Part shown: positions 27,967 to 40,951 of the stretch, piece after piece
Layout of the letters: each line of letters begins with the position of its first letter
Position numbering within the stretch: position 1 is the first letter of the stretch
Assembly (NCBI RefSeq): GCF_018139145.2
Contig: NC_059479.1
Coordinates: 4,402,001 to 4,466,000 of the forward strand
Direction: 5' to 3'
Source: Gymnogyps californianus
Taxonomy: Eukaryota > Chordata > Aves > Accipitriformes > Cathartidae
Length of the DNA stretch: 64,000 bases
The notes under the pieces: model-generated
Database searches by the model: none
Seen by the model: the letters and a program-made list of their open reading frames with translations, nothing else
What the model was told of the DNA's origin: nothing
Position numbers and translations under genes: made by a program

Positions 27967-28545
27967 GGAAATGTGATTAAATAAAAAAATCAATAAAGAT
28001 TTAGGTTTGCCAGATAAAACACAAAAGCTTGAAAGTCCACTGACAAGAATTCAGGGCATGAGGCCAAGTTTTTTCTGACTACTTTGAGTGGATCAGTTAA
28101 TAGCATGAAAACAACATAATAAGGAGAGAATTAGACATCTGCTTCAGGTGTAGCCATGAGGTATGTCCTCAAGGACTTCACTTTTACTTCTCCCAATGCT
28201 AAGTGCACATGATGAATTCCTGACCCTATTAACATGAATGGTGAAACTCCCTTTACTTCAGACTGGCTACAGGTTCACCCACACTCAGGCAGAGGTAGTG
28301 CAGAACACTTAAAATCAAATTCACATCTCACTCTCTAGGAGACTGTCTCAGCCACTAATTTTAAATGCTGCAAAGAGACACAGGTTTGAATACTAAAAAT
28401 CTGGGATCCACAGAAGCCCCTAATGCAACATTCAAAAAAACAGGGAGTGGCACCATTGTGATCAAATAGTAAATTAACTACATGTACAGTTTTAGGAATA
28501 ATCATCTTTGCAAAATTAAGTCAATTTTGCTCAAAACATTTATTT

Positions 28546-28576
28546 TATATATATATACACTTATATATATAATTAT
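28546..28576. repeat. TA-rich microsatellite
   Basis: Two runs of alternating TA separated by a short cacttat-like interruption. Simple sequence. Confidence 0.7.
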
Positions 28577-31321
28577 AAGCCTCTACAGGTTTTGTTCACA
28601 AGTTTAATTTTCATTTCAAACCACACTGACCTCAAGAAATAACTTACATTTAAAGTGGTTTAAAAAAATAAGGTCTTGAAAATTAGACACAAACTGTTGT
28701 GTTTCAAATAAATATTTCATGTTACTGCAAAATATTTTTTCTGGTTTGTGTTTCATTGTTAGTCTTCTTCAGCTCATCAAGCCAAAAAGATCAATTATCT
28801 GACAAGCTTTATACAAAAAGATCAAACAAGACATAACATACATAGTTTGTGAATCTAGAAAATCAGCAGCAGCAGTCATGATCAGTAGCTTCTGTCATGT
28901 TAGATAGGAAACAAGGTCAACAAACTTTCAGAACTGAGCTGAAGAAAATAGGTGCTTTCTCACTGGGGGAAGACGCATCAGACCTACTGCTGTCTGGAGA
29001 GAAAGTAGAATATTGTCCTTAAATGACAGTGGAAGAAAATGTAGTCTAGCTAATTTAACTTTCTTCTCTTTTTACATGCAAGCACATAGATCAGGGGATT
29101 AGCTATGTTGTTTATGAGAAAATGTACAGACCTTTAACACTACTTGCTGACTATTTATTTGGTGAAAAAGTCCTGTAACTACAGTTCTATTATTGAGAAA
29201 TGTATTTTGCTCCTTTCTAGCTCTTACAATGATCCTCTTTTCTCTTTTTGATTGAAACATCTGGTGTCTTCTAGGCCAGCATAATAACCTAATAATGCTT
29301 CAGAATTAGTAACTACAGTCTATGAAGACCTCTGTCTAAATGTCTGTAGACTATTTATATTTTACTTATCAGTGGTAAATAAAAATTTCATAATCATCAC
29401 TGGGTTTTTGTGACTGTATAGTTTTTTGTGTCTGTTTTTGTTTTTAAACAGACAGGGCATGGTGAAGTACTGTAATTCTGCATAAAGAACACTCAATTTG
29501 TGATTAGTTTAAATGTAATTAATCATAATTTATAGCCGGGCGTACATTTTTCCCCTTCAGCCTAGTAATTATGGATCATTTTGCAAGAACTAATTGTTTA
29601 TTTTTTTAATGTACCTTTCCCATATATATGTACATTACAAAGCAGTGTAATGGTAAGGAAAGATCAAGTCAATTGGAGACATTTCTGTTAGAAAAAAGAT
29701 GACAGTTACCCATGCATGGAATTCCTTGCAGTATAAAAAGAGTATTAGGAATAGCTTAATGCAAGAGCTATGTAATGATTAAAGATAAGATCTGAAAGAG
29801 CATCAGAATTTGCTATCCTATAACCCTCTCTAGTGATTCCTATATCCATGTAATATTACAAATTACTTGCAGAGAATGAGCCAGGATTGACTGCTCATCA
29901 TGTCTTCAGATAGAAGAATAAGGTGTCGGCAAAGATGTTACTAGATGGCAAATTCTCAACAGACAAAATTCACACGATGTATAGTTCAGCTGTGGACTGC
30001 CTTGTCACAAAACGCGGTGGACGCGAAACATTAACCTCTCTGGTCTCTAGCTTGAAGCCTGTGAATGGGAGGGAAATCCACTGAGGGTTACTGTATAAAC
30101 CAAAACTACCTCTGGCTCAGGAAGTCTTTGCTCCACAAATTCTTACATGTCCCTTGACATCCACTTTGGCCACTGTCAGAAGCAAGAGAATTAAATGGGC
30201 CTTTAGACTGATCTAATGCTGTCACTTTTTTGCCTTTATTAGGCTCAGGCAACACTTTTATACTGGGGAACCAAAAATGTATATGAACTCACTTATGGCG
30301 ACCCTGTGAAAGGGTATCTCTCCTTAAATTATTTGCAAGCTTTGCTTCAGGAAGACAATAATTGCCAGATAAGGTAAAAAAATGAACAATCTTTATATGA
30401 TCAAAAAAGGTACCTGAACAGCTGTATTAAAGACAACTATATAACAATAGTGTATATGGAAATACAAGTATAGCCCCTATATTTTGAAAACAAAAATTCA
30501 TCAAATATAAGTTCCTAGGAAGAGAGAGACAGGAAAAACCCAAGGTTTCTAGCAATAGCAGTAATTACTGAAAGTATGCTGCTGTTTTATTTCTTCAGTT
30601 AGATATATCATCTACTATATTACTGATTTAGCCTAAGCACAGTTTAATCAAAAAAGGTGCCCTAATCTGAAATAAGGCTCTGTGTGGCAGCCTGATGCAT
30701 TGCAGCTATATGTCTGTGCTTGCTTGGTTATTAGTAGTGCCACCAGCAGAACAGCACTATGTTTAGATTTTTAATACCCTGTTGCTATGGCTTACTTTAA
30801 AAAAGCATGATATATCAGCCAAGGCACATTTTAACCTTCTGTAACAGCCAACTATTTTAGACCAAGCCAAACAATGAACTGCAGCCTTTTGGCCTTGGTT
30901 TGGATTTTGGCCAAGGACAGGTTAATTTAAATCACTGTGCAGTTGTCCAACTAAAACAATGGTTTACACACCACTTTGATTTATGTACTCCCTGAGTTTT
31001 TCAGTGGTGCTGACACCTCTGAAATTTTCATATACTTGGAATGCTAAATTGCATTTATTAACTTACTTTTTCTTAATCACCTTTAGAGGACTTTTAGAAG
31101 TAGTCTACTGACTGCAAAGTTGAAAAACATCACAGTATAAGACCGTGTGTGGGATCAGGCTATGCCCCATGCATTTTTCCAAAATGCAGATTCACTACAG
31201 AAAAGTTTCTAGGGAGAGAGATACAGGTATGAAGGAATCCAGATGCATATAGCATTATTTAAGCATTTTGATGCTATGTTCAGTTAGATGTATTAGCAAT
31301 TACTGGAAGTAATAGGCATAA

Positions 31322-31362
31322 TTGGCATGCCAATCACAATGCCATTCTAATGGCATTAGAAT
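31322..31362. repeat. Overlapping palindromes
   Basis: ttggcatgccaa is a perfect 12-bp palindrome at 31322-31333. Right after it, aatgccat and atggcatt (31338-31345 and 31350-31357) form a perfect 8-bp inverted repeat with a 4-base loop. attctaat and attagaat form a second inverted repeat overlapping the first. The region can fold in alternative ways. Confidence 0.7.
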
Positions 31363-31381
31363 AAGAAGTATTTCAAAGGTT

Positions 31382-31395
31382 AAAAAAAAAAAAAA
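31382..31395 (+). repeat. A14 homopolymer
   Basis: Fourteen consecutive A residues, lying 20 bp after the palindrome cluster. No retroposed gene or LINE body is recognised upstream, so it is listed as a simple run. Confidence 0.8.
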
Positions 31396-31603
31396 GACTT
31401 AAGATGACAAATATACTCAACGGTTAGTTTAACAAACCTGTGAACTACTGCCACATATTTCTGTGGCAGACACAGTAGCAGCATGTGTTTGTCCTTGCTT
31501 TACCTACACCAGGATGATGCTTCTTACAAGAAGTTAACCAACCTTGGAGTAAAGGTGCAGATATACTGTTTTGTTGTGTCTGCTGCTGCTTATTAACAGG
31601 CAG

Positions 31604-31637
31604 AGCTCTGACATCCACTTAGCCCTGACATCCACTT
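31604..31637. repeat. 17-bp tandem duplication
   Basis: agctctgacatccactt is followed directly by agccctgacatccactt: two 17-bp units differing at one base. Confidence 0.8.
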
Positions 31638-33553
31638 ACACCACAATTATAACCATAGGACTAACTTGATTTTCTGCCTCATATCACATTTACAACTTAA
31701 ATTCCGTAGCTCTTGCCACATTTGAAAACGTTGACATTCCGCCTGCCTCAAAGTGGCAACGCGCAAGTATATATCCAGTTTTCTATTTTAAAGAAAAACA
31801 ATATGACATTTGGTCAGACTTCTATGATAAGCACAAGCTTATGAATAATTACTCTGTATGCTACGTTTCATTCAGGTGCTGTATCTATAGGAAAATATTA
31901 GGACAAATACAACTATAAACCTACTGGCATAGAATTCATGTTTTTAAGCTATTTATTAAAAAAGGGTAAACATTTGATTTCCCATTCATCATGAAGACCT
32001 AAGAACATTTTACTTAAAATGCTGAAGCAGACCTCTACAAAACCTTGATTTAGAATTAACCTTGAAGACAAAAAAAGCACCGCTTTATAAAACTGCCGTG
32101 TTCTTTTTCTGACCAAAGCAATCCTGTGTTCTAGCTAAATAAAGTCAACTTCAACATCATAGATGTGTGTGACCAGCATGACTTTTTTAATAATAAATAA
32201 AAGAAAGATTTATGAATGGCCAGCCATTGTTGACAATTCACTTTTCTTTATTGATTTTGCTTTCAAGCAAAGTTGCCCAAACAAGATCTTTCTTGTTATT
32301 TTTAATATATTATTTTTATACAGTTACACTGAAAACTGTGTCTAACCCATAGAATAGCTTTACGGTTGAGTAAAGTTACTTTTAAAAGTAAATTGGCAAA
32401 TTAGATACCCCATTTCAGGGGATTCAGCTTTTCACTGATACAATACTAAGTTTTGCGTTTGCTTTACTCAAACCTCCACTTTTTTTCCAAGAGATTTACA
32501 GTATTTCTCTATAAACTGTGTTAGCCCGGAAGATAGCTTCAACTTTTCAGTGGAATGTAAATTATAACTTTCCATAGTAGTTTTCCTTTATGCAGGAAAA
32601 GATTCTTTTTAAAATCTGGCCAGGCCTTCAAACCAATGACTTACTCATGAATGATTTTATATCACCAAGCACACAAATTCCACTGAAGAATATACTAAGC
32701 AATTCTCATAACTTTTCTCTACCTTCATTTAGAGGAAAGGCACTATCAAGAAAGTTATTTGTAAACTATAGCTTTGTATATTTTATTTTTTTGTTTTGCT
32801 TCAGGTTAAGGTTTTCTTGGCATTTTGAGAAAAAACATGAAAGACAGAGAAAAAAGAGTTCCTACGTCTTAAATATCTAAATAACTTACACGACGATACC
32901 TGCAATATATAGGACATACGAAGTCTGAAATTTTTCTCTGTGTGTATATGTATTTACAACTTGGAGGGCAAGAATGCATTAGTGTAAAATAAATCCTGGG
33001 CAGACATTCAGAAGTACTGAGTGCACATGACATCAACAATTAAGAAATATTACCTCTGAGTCCAGTCTAAAAAATACTGAAAACTTTCAACATGCAATGA
33101 AATTTCCTAGCTATTTCAAAGATGCTTTATAAGGGAAACAAAATCTTAATGTAAAGATATTAACTTGGTAACTGATGCATTATTTTCCTGTACATAAAAA
33201 AAAAAAAAATAAAACCAATAACATCCTGTTTTGTTTTTCCAATCTGTGTCTGGACAGTGCTTTCTAATATTATAGTAAACCATAGCTTCAGAGCTGAGAC
33301 AAAGAGTTGAAATGTTAGAAACACTTTTTTTTTCCCAAGCAGTCCATAAAGATTGCACTTTAAAATTTTAAATGCAAATTTTTCATAGATGTTTACTGAT
33401 TGTCCCTAGGTTTAAGCATCATGATTTAATGGCTTTGCAACAGTGCTGTAAATGTAAATTTATCACAGTTATTTTATTGCCTATCTCAGTTAAGTTTAAC
33501 AGCTTATTTTATGAGGTTTTGGATGAAAGTGGAAAAATTACATATTAGAATGC

Positions 33554-33614
33554 ATGGCATACAATGTAATTATACAAACTGTTATTTTAATATTTCTTGA
33601 ACATTGTATGCCAT
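33554..33614. repeat. 14-bp perfect inverted repeat (hairpin)
   Basis: atggcatacaatgt (33554-33567) and its exact reverse complement acattgtatgccat (33601-33614) are separated by 33 bases. The pairing does not extend well outward, so a precursor-microRNA length stem is not formed. No transposon ends are recognised. Confidence 0.8.
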
Positions 33615-35925
33615 AATTTACAGTTGCATTACAAGCACTATCTGGTTAGATATCTCTAGAAATTGAATTTCAAATGTTTGTTCCTCTCAAATGATTTAGG
33701 GTGGAAAGGGGGCGGAGGGGAAGGGACTACTGAATATAAATGTTATATAATCATCTACGGTCATCTAAAAGCTCTTTATAGAATGTATGTATTTTATCAT
33801 CATTTTATGTGTTTCTGGACCAACAAAGTTCTTTTGAATGTGCTCAAATTTCACTAAAGGGTACATTTGAATAAAGTGAAAACTACTTAACACACATAAA
33901 TAAGGAATACTGTATGCTCACACTTGACGAATCTTTATAGTTTAACTAAATGTACGAGATAAGGTAGCTCTTAACAGTTTAAGCGCTGCTTAACTGTGCA
34001 TTTTAAAGTATGAAAAAATGTAGATATCTGAGGAACTGACAAATGTAGCCACCCAAAATTCATACCTTGCCTAAACTAAGTCAAAACTAGAGAAGGTCAA
34101 ATAACCATTTTCACCATGTTTTTTCAACTTTGCACGTTTCTGTGGTAAAGCTTGTTCAGCAATTCATAGATATGAACTCAAGTTAAAATTTGAATTTTGT
34201 TTGGCTTTGCTATTCTCTTAACTGCTCATTAATTAATTTTCAGAAGAAAAAGAATAAAAGACTGAAAACCAAAAAAAACATACTAGATATTTCTTTTTAT
34301 GAAAAAACAGCAATAGGCCCAAACTGAATATCTGTATTTGTGGTCTTAAAATGAAATGGCATAAACTTTCAGACGCTTCACAGTTCTTTATGAGGTAGGC
34401 CAATCTCAGAGAGACAGAAAACAGAAACAAATAGCCCAATTCTAATAAATTTGCTAACTCCTTTGACTCAAGCAGAATAAAGAACGTTCCTCCCTTTACC
34501 CTCACACATACATACAGGATAATTAGCCTCGTATAAATACCCAACCTTTTGCATGTTGTCTCACTCTAATGATAATATAAACTACAAATTACATTATCAG
34601 CTGACTTTCTGAATTGAATGTGCGACATTCTGAATTTAATGTGTAATTCTAGTCACTGATATACAGATTAACACATTAATATTAAACAGATCTGCAGTAA
34701 TTAGTACCAATTAATGTAAAGGATAAGTTAATTTACAAAGCATATCATTCAATATACAAGCCAACGTGTGCCAAACAGTATTATGCTAATTCGATAGCCC
34801 TTATTTTAGAAGTCTTATTAACTGTGGTTGGGTAATTTGACTGTTCAGGGGCTAAGATCACTTGAAATATTATGTTTTTCAAAGCCAGACAGGTGCAACT
34901 ACAATTCAGTTATAGATCTAATTTCATTTTTACTGTATTAGCAAATCAGAAGCTTTATATAGAAGACAAAAGACTATGAAGATAAATATTTCTTGAAAGT
35001 TTCTTTTCGAGTTTAAAACTTTTTCTATTATAGGCTTCAAGCCTGTAGAAATTTTCAAACTGAGATTTGTTTACAAAAGTAAATATTTTTGCTCCAGTAG
35101 TCTTTGATCTTATGTTATTTCAGTAAGAATTACTACAGAGCCCCAAGTGCTTTGAGCTGACTCAGAATACACTCAAAAGTAGTTGCTGCAAGTCTTTGCA
35201 TAGCAGGTTTTGTTCTTGTTGCAATATAAATACTACCAAATACACTTATTTTCCCCACATCTTATTAATATCAGCCAAATATTTGTAAGGTTACATATAA
35301 ATGATTTATGTGATTCCTTAAATCACTAATTATGAGTGCAGTTTATTTGTAAACTAGAATATAACCAGAATATAACCATATAACTAGAATAGTGATTAAA
35401 AACTAAGAATAATGTTCCAAAGTTGAAGGCTTGCTGTAATATCAAAGGAGGATTGTATCCAACTGTAGAGAACACACACAGAAAATAATAGTAGTGGGTG
35501 ATGTGAATTATTACTCATCTAGGATGTAACTGTTCTTGATTGTCAATATTTGTTTGGACATTAAACATGGCAAAAGTAGAAAGAGAACTTACTGAAATTG
35601 AACAGACATGACTTACACAGAATAACTGCATTTGTGCACTAAGAAGATTTGTTCTGACACAGTGTCCTGGTTTCGGCTGGGACAGAGTTAACTCTCTTCT
35701 TAGTAGCTGGTACAGTGCTGGGTTTTGGATTTAGTGTGAGAATGATGTTGATAACACGCTGATGGTTTAGTTGTTGCTAAGTAGCGCTTATCTTAAGCCA
35801 AGGATTTTCAGTTTCCCATGCTCTGCCAGCAAGCAGGTGTGCAAGGAGCTGGGAGGGAGCAGAGCCGGGGCAGCTGACCCGAACTAGCCAAAGGGATATT
35901 CCATACCATGGAACGTCATGCCCAG

Positions 35926-35933
35926 TATATAAA
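35926..35933 (+). promoter_or_regulatory. LTR B TATA box
   Basis: TATATAAA at the position conserved among the LTR copies. Present-day activity is unknown. Confidence 0.7.
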
Positions 35934-36135
35934 TGGGGGGGAGTTGGTCGGGAGGGGCGGATCGCAGCTCGGGAACTAACTGGGCATCAGTCAGCGGGTG
36001 GTGAGCAATTGCATTGTGCATCACTGGTTTTTTTTCTTCCCCCCCCTTCCTTTTTTTTGTTATATTCCTTTTCATTACTATTATTATTATCATGTATCAT
36101 TATTACTATTGTTATTATTATATTTTACTTTAGTT

Positions 36136-36141
36136 ATTAAA
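36136..36141 (+). terminator. LTR B polyadenylation signal (ATTAAA)
   Basis: Conserved hexamer variant after an ATT-rich tract, about 200 bp downstream of the TATA box. Confidence 0.65.
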
Positions 36142-36267
36142 CTGTTCTTATCTCAACCCACGAGTTTTATTTTTTTTTTTTCCTTTCCTCCTCCCCACCC
36201 CACTAGGAGAGGGGAGGGGGAAGCAGCTGCGTGGTGCTTAGTTGCTGACTGGGGTTAAACCACGACA

Positions 36268-39200
36268 CACAGTGACCTTCCAAAATTGTCAATAGAGAGT
36301 TAAGATTGTATTCTTATAAAAGTGTCAACAAAACTTTTCTTGTTTTCCTCCCCACCAAGGTATTAGTCATTGTGGTTCAGGTTTTAAGACACTTAGCAGT
36401 ATGGTAATTTCAGGTGAACTTATAATTCCCTTATCAAGAAAGTACTGAATACCCAATATTTCCTTTTCTGTAGTGTGAACAGGAGGCTTCCTATGATTGC
36501 CAAGCACCAGACATCTATTCTGAAAACGGACATTTCTGGGTCTGTTAGCATCTTATGACACCGCTGCATTTCTCTGTGTCATCTTTAGTCATGCAAAATA
36601 CTATGCAGAATCACATCACCTCTTCAAGCAAGACTGCAGACTGGCAGTGTACTTGATGGAAAAGTGTGACTCGGGTCAACTTTGCTGCTTGTATCTTGGC
36701 TGTTTGTTGAACACAAAAGAGAACTGCTGGACAAAGAAAAGCAGATATGGATGTTTACATACATATTAAGACGGGGTTAAAATCCTCAAGAAAACATTCC
36801 TTCAAAAAAGTGTGGCAGTTGTTACTATTGCTTGAACTGGAGGAATGTCAATTTTGTGATTTTTCTCAGCCAATTGCTACTTGGTGCAGTACTTTACTAC
36901 TCTTGCCTGGACCATTTACATGTTTTTTGCACACATGAACGATGCTTATGTGAAATCTGAAATGGCTGCCAGGAGACAAAGCCATGGAGAGGAAAAATAT
37001 AGTGCTTTTTTTATTTTTTTCATTCCTGAGTATGAGAAATATAGCTGATCACTTTGAGCTTGAAAATAAATAGCAGGGACTATTATACTTGGAATAACTG
37101 TTGGACAATTCCCTGCCTTACTTATATCTTTGCGATGCACAAAAGTGTTCCTTGGAGTGAATTAAACTGTCCATTGTATTGTCCCCATGAACACAATTAG
37201 GATTATTCACACTAATAACATCACGTTATATTGCATGATATCAGAGACTGTATTACATGCCTAAGAACTTCAAACTCAAGTATTAAAAGAAAATATTATG
37301 ATTCACTTATTTTCAAACAGGTGGATCTCAGTTTCTGGAGTATCTTATCTCAGTATTTTTCATCTATGCTTGAAATATTTGCTATATACTGGAAAAAAGA
37401 TGAGGTAGTCCTTATAATGACATAAACCAGTGTGAAATAGCAGATGGATGATATATGGGGAAAAAAGCAATACCATACCACCTGAAAGGTTTGTCTTAAA
37501 TAACAAAGGGGAAGCAAGGGTAGTACAGGTTATTTGAAATTATCTAATTATTTCTTTTCCTTCCCTATCTTTTACTTAGTTGATTCTGGTTTTATATTTA
37601 CTTCTTGCCTGCCATTTGAGTTTGGTCTTGAGGCTAGAACAAGTCTTTTCTACTTCCATACATTATAAAATACTTCTTTATTATCATTCTATCTAATGTT
37701 ACTGCTCTATCTTACCATGAACTAAAAAATACTAATCCTTCCTTCTGATCCTCCACTTGCTGATTTTGATCCCATTCAGTATTCAGATTCAATATTGGAA
37801 GTCTTTTAGGTCTGAAATTGTCAGCATTATGGAGGCATTCTCAAAAGTAAGCAAAACCAGGGAAAACGTTTGGAAATGAACCATTGTGTTTTATAAAGAA
37901 ACTTCAAGAATAATTTGACAGAAAAGGTAAACAGAACACAGCTAATTTTCAAAATCTGTATGAGTCAGACAGAAGATAAGAAGAAGAAGGAAGACTGGAA
38001 AAAATACCATGAGAGACTGGCTGCTTGAGCTAAATACAAGCTATTTTATTTTCCTAAAGGGGAATTTTATTTGTTAAAATTTGAAAGCTAAGCTTGCTAT
38101 GGTGCAATGCTGTATTGTGTGGCCCTGAGCAACTGCTGGGTTTACTGTATTGGTTGCAGAGCCCTTGTAATTATATACCTGCATGTTATCATTAACACAC
38201 CACACTGCCACATTTAGAACTAAGTTTACCCAGTAAAAACCAAAAGAAAGCTCATTGCCACCGGGCTTGAGGGGGCGGGAGGTGAGAAATACTCTGAGAA
38301 CACATTCCTGAAGGCAAGGTCTTATCAGTCCAGAACTGTTATCTTTCTCCAAGTGAGACTGAGAAGGTCATAAGGAATAGGAATTAAATGATCACAACCT
38401 GCCCTGCTCAACAATACACAATCACTTCTCTGCAATCTGTTCAGAAGCTTCAGCTCAGAAAGAGAAAGACTGAGAGTGGCAGGAGATAAAAGAAAGTCTA
38501 CTTGGTGCTATTAGACTTCTAGCACACACACACAAATCCTTAATATTTTTATAAGAGCAATAATAATAAAAAGAACAACTAGCTTTAGCTGCATTCATTC
38601 AGGTGGAAGCATCTGTAATATGTACAAACTCATAAAAGATACATGCTTAGATGAAAGTCACAAAATGCTGACAGTATCTTAGAAATATATCAGTATTATA
38701 GATGATAAAATGTTTTATTTGTTTGTTCATAATTTACTGGGTGAGTGCTATATACTTTGTTAGAACGGAGATGTCCAGGTTGCATACAGCTTTATCTTAG
38801 TAGCTGCATTAAGTCTGAAACACTTTGCATTAAAAGCAACAGAGTACATCCAACAAGCTGAAGCTTCTGGAGTAAAGGGTACTGCAAGAAGACGGAGAGC
38901 AAGTGCAAGTGAACCTGTACAGAACCTATGGGGTTGTGCGTATATATGTGTGCATATACGTCTGTATGGGGTAAGAACCCAGGCTATCTCCTGGGAGGAG
39001 CTCCTAAGCTACTGAGTAAAAACAAAGCAATGACAAAGTCATAGAAATAAAACATGTTAGTTAAACCTGAAACTTTACCCTTATATCAATACAGCTCCAG
39101 ACAGTAGCACATATTAGTGATTCTTATCTTTGTAGCCTGTATTTGGCTGTATGTAAAATACTGGCCAGTACTACCTCCATATTTAATTTGAGTCACTAGG

Positions 39201-40282
39201 GAATTAAATAGATGTGAGTCTGAAGATAGCGCTAAATTTAATTAAAATTACCTTTATAATTACCATTTCTACATTTCATACTGTATCATATTGATAAATA
39301 ATTCCATGAAAAAAAGTATTTTCTCTCTCTTTTAAATAATCATCTTTGCAACTTTCAGGTCCTTCAAAAAGTTATATCCATGAGGCTGTTTCTTAAAACA
39401 AACAAACAAACAAACAAACAAACAAAAAACAACAAAAAACCTTAAGATACAATACAGTTTTAGACCAAAATTGTGCTTAAAGATTCCTACTTGCAACCAT
39501 AGTATCTGACAAATTCTGTGGTTAAAAGCTGAAATCAGTTTCCTGGAGTTACAAATCTCTGTGTGTAGTCTCATAACTCCTTGCTTTAAGCAGGAGAAAA
39601 GAATTTGCCCATTGACTTAAAAAATGAGAATCTGTTTACTCCTACAAGTTTGAGCCTGCAGCAAAAACAGCATTAAAAAGCACGCCAGTTAAATACTGTC
39701 TCCGAAAACTTTGCTCTTGGAGCCACCACAGTATCCATAAAAGCTTTTTTTTTTTGCTTTTTTTTCCCCCACACTTAAAAAGGCTAACTGATCCCATTTT
39801 CCCAGTTTCCAGTATTTTAAAGGCACATTAAAGCTGACTCAAAAATTCAATTTTTGCCTCATAGCCATTTATGCATTTAATCCGGTACCATTATGCATAC
39901 CAAAATAAAAATTTGTCTCTTACATGACAAATTCCCTCACTAATATTTCCCAGTTAAGAGGCCTATTTATACACTAAGCTTATGAGAAATTCCACCTTTC
40001 CCTTCTGTTCATTCCACCCCTACCAAACGCAGGTTATGAGAGGACCTATGCACTACCTTAAAGAAAGCAGAGTATTTTCTGCGTGAATCAAAGAATGTTT
40101 CTGAAATGGGTATCTTAATTTCTTTATAAATGTTCTATGCAATATTCAAGGTTTTCTGACATACAATTCTCAATCCAATCAATTGTAAGCTATTAAATTT
40201 CGTAATCTCTTTGTTGCAGTGATGGCCATTAGAAAGGAAAAATTACGGGAGAAAAGACATAAAACGTGGAAGTACGTATTTG
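36268..40282. other. Unique AT-rich non-coding DNA
   Basis: No gene or repeat family is recognised up to the first CR1 tail. A short CA run lies at 38524-38537 and a CAAA microsatellite at 39395-39441. The longest ORF is about 90 codons and has no domain. Confidence 0.55.
39395..39441. repeat. (AAAC)n microsatellite
   Basis: About eight tandem AAAC units followed by degenerate aacaaaaaac units. It is likely to vary in length between individuals. Confidence 0.85.
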
Positions 40283-40338
40283 GAGGTTGGCCTGGCTGAC
40301 CTTTAAAGGTCCCTTCCAACCCAAACTATTCTATGATA
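40283..40338 (+). mobile_element. CR1 LINE 3' tail, very short
   Basis: ggttggcctggctgaccttta followed by ggtcccttccaacccaaact and attctatgatag is the characteristic 3' end of bird CR1. Only about 55 bp remain, so it is severely 5'-truncated and non-coding. It lies about 30 bp before a second, longer CR1 piece in the same orientation. Confidence 0.88.
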
Positions 40339-40723
40339 GTGTTTTGGTTTTTTCCTTTGCCACAATACAAAACTGGGGAGTGGGCTTGATAGCTCACGCT
40401 GATGTGGTGCCATTCAGAGGGACCTTGGCAGGCTGGAAAACGGGCTAACAGGAACCTCATGAAGTTCAACAGAGGGGAGTGCAAAGCGAGGAGGAATAAC
40501 CCCACGCACCAACACAGGCTAGGGCTGCCTGCTGGAAAGTGACTTTGCAGAGAAGGACCTGGGAGTTGCGGTGGACACCGAGTTGACTGTGAGCCAGCAA
40601 TGTGCCCTTGCAGCCAAGGCAGCCAACAGCACCATGGGCTGTGGTAGGCAGAGCATTGCTAGCAGGTGGAGGGAGGTGGTCCTACCCCTCTGCTCAGCAC
40701 CGGTGAGACACACCTGAAATGCT

Positions 40724-40948
40724 ATGTCCAATGCCAGGATCCCCAGTAAGAGAGACATGGGCATACTGGAGCAAGTCCAGCAAAGTGATACAAAGGTGAT
40801 TAAGGAGTGGGTGGGTCTTATCACTATGTATAAATACATGATGGGTGAAGTAAATAAGACAGAGCCAGACTCAGTGGTGCGCAGTGACAGGACAGGAGGC
40901 AATGGGCACAAACTGCAGCACAGGAAATTCAATCCAAATGTAAGATAA
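40724..40948 (+). pseudogene. Remnant of CR1 ORF2 C-terminal region
   Basis: The longest in-frame piece of the CR1 copy. It keeps patches typical of the region after the reverse transcriptase domain of CR1 ORF2: SKRDM near the start, then ILEQVQ, YKYM, SDRTGGNGHKL and RKF. It has no start of its own and neither the endonuclease nor the RT catalytic motifs, which lie upstream in an intact element. The internal deletion near 40810 and the poly-T run after it break the frame. Not a functional gene. Confidence 0.8.
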
Positions 40949-40951
40949 AAC

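Larger units (their letters stand above)
27967..35662. other. Unique AT-rich non-coding DNA with hairpins
   Basis: No gene or known repeat family is recognised. Visible structures are a TA-rich tract at 28546-28576, a 17-bp tandem duplication at 31604-31637, overlapping palindromes at 31322-31362, A runs at 31382-31395 and 33196-33209, and a 14-bp perfect inverted repeat at 33554-33614. The stretch at about 34560-34800 is rich in TAATTA/ATTAAT-type homeodomain-like sites. The last five bases (cacag) are the left target duplication of LTR B. Confidence 0.5.
35663..36267 (+). mobile_element. Solo LTR B, avian ERV (ERVL-like), complete
   Basis: A complete LTR starting tgtcctggtttcggc and ending ccacgaca, with the canonical TG...CA termini intact. 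It is flanked by identical cacag at 35658-35662 and 36268-36272, a perfect 5-bp target duplication. The TATATAAA box is at 35926-35933 and the ATTAAA signal at 36136-36141. It contains the 11-bp gaactaactgg-type segment before gcatcagtcagcggg that it shares only with LTR D. No retroviral coding sequence adjoins it on either side, so the provirus was reduced to one LTR by recombination between its two ends. Confidence 0.94.

Noticed and set aside
31382..31395. Poly-A run as the tail of a processed pseudogene
   Set aside because: No gene-like sequence or target duplication is recognised upstream.
33196..33209. A14 run as a retroposon tail
   Set aside because: Surrounding sequence shows no retroposed body, so it is treated as a simple homopolymer.
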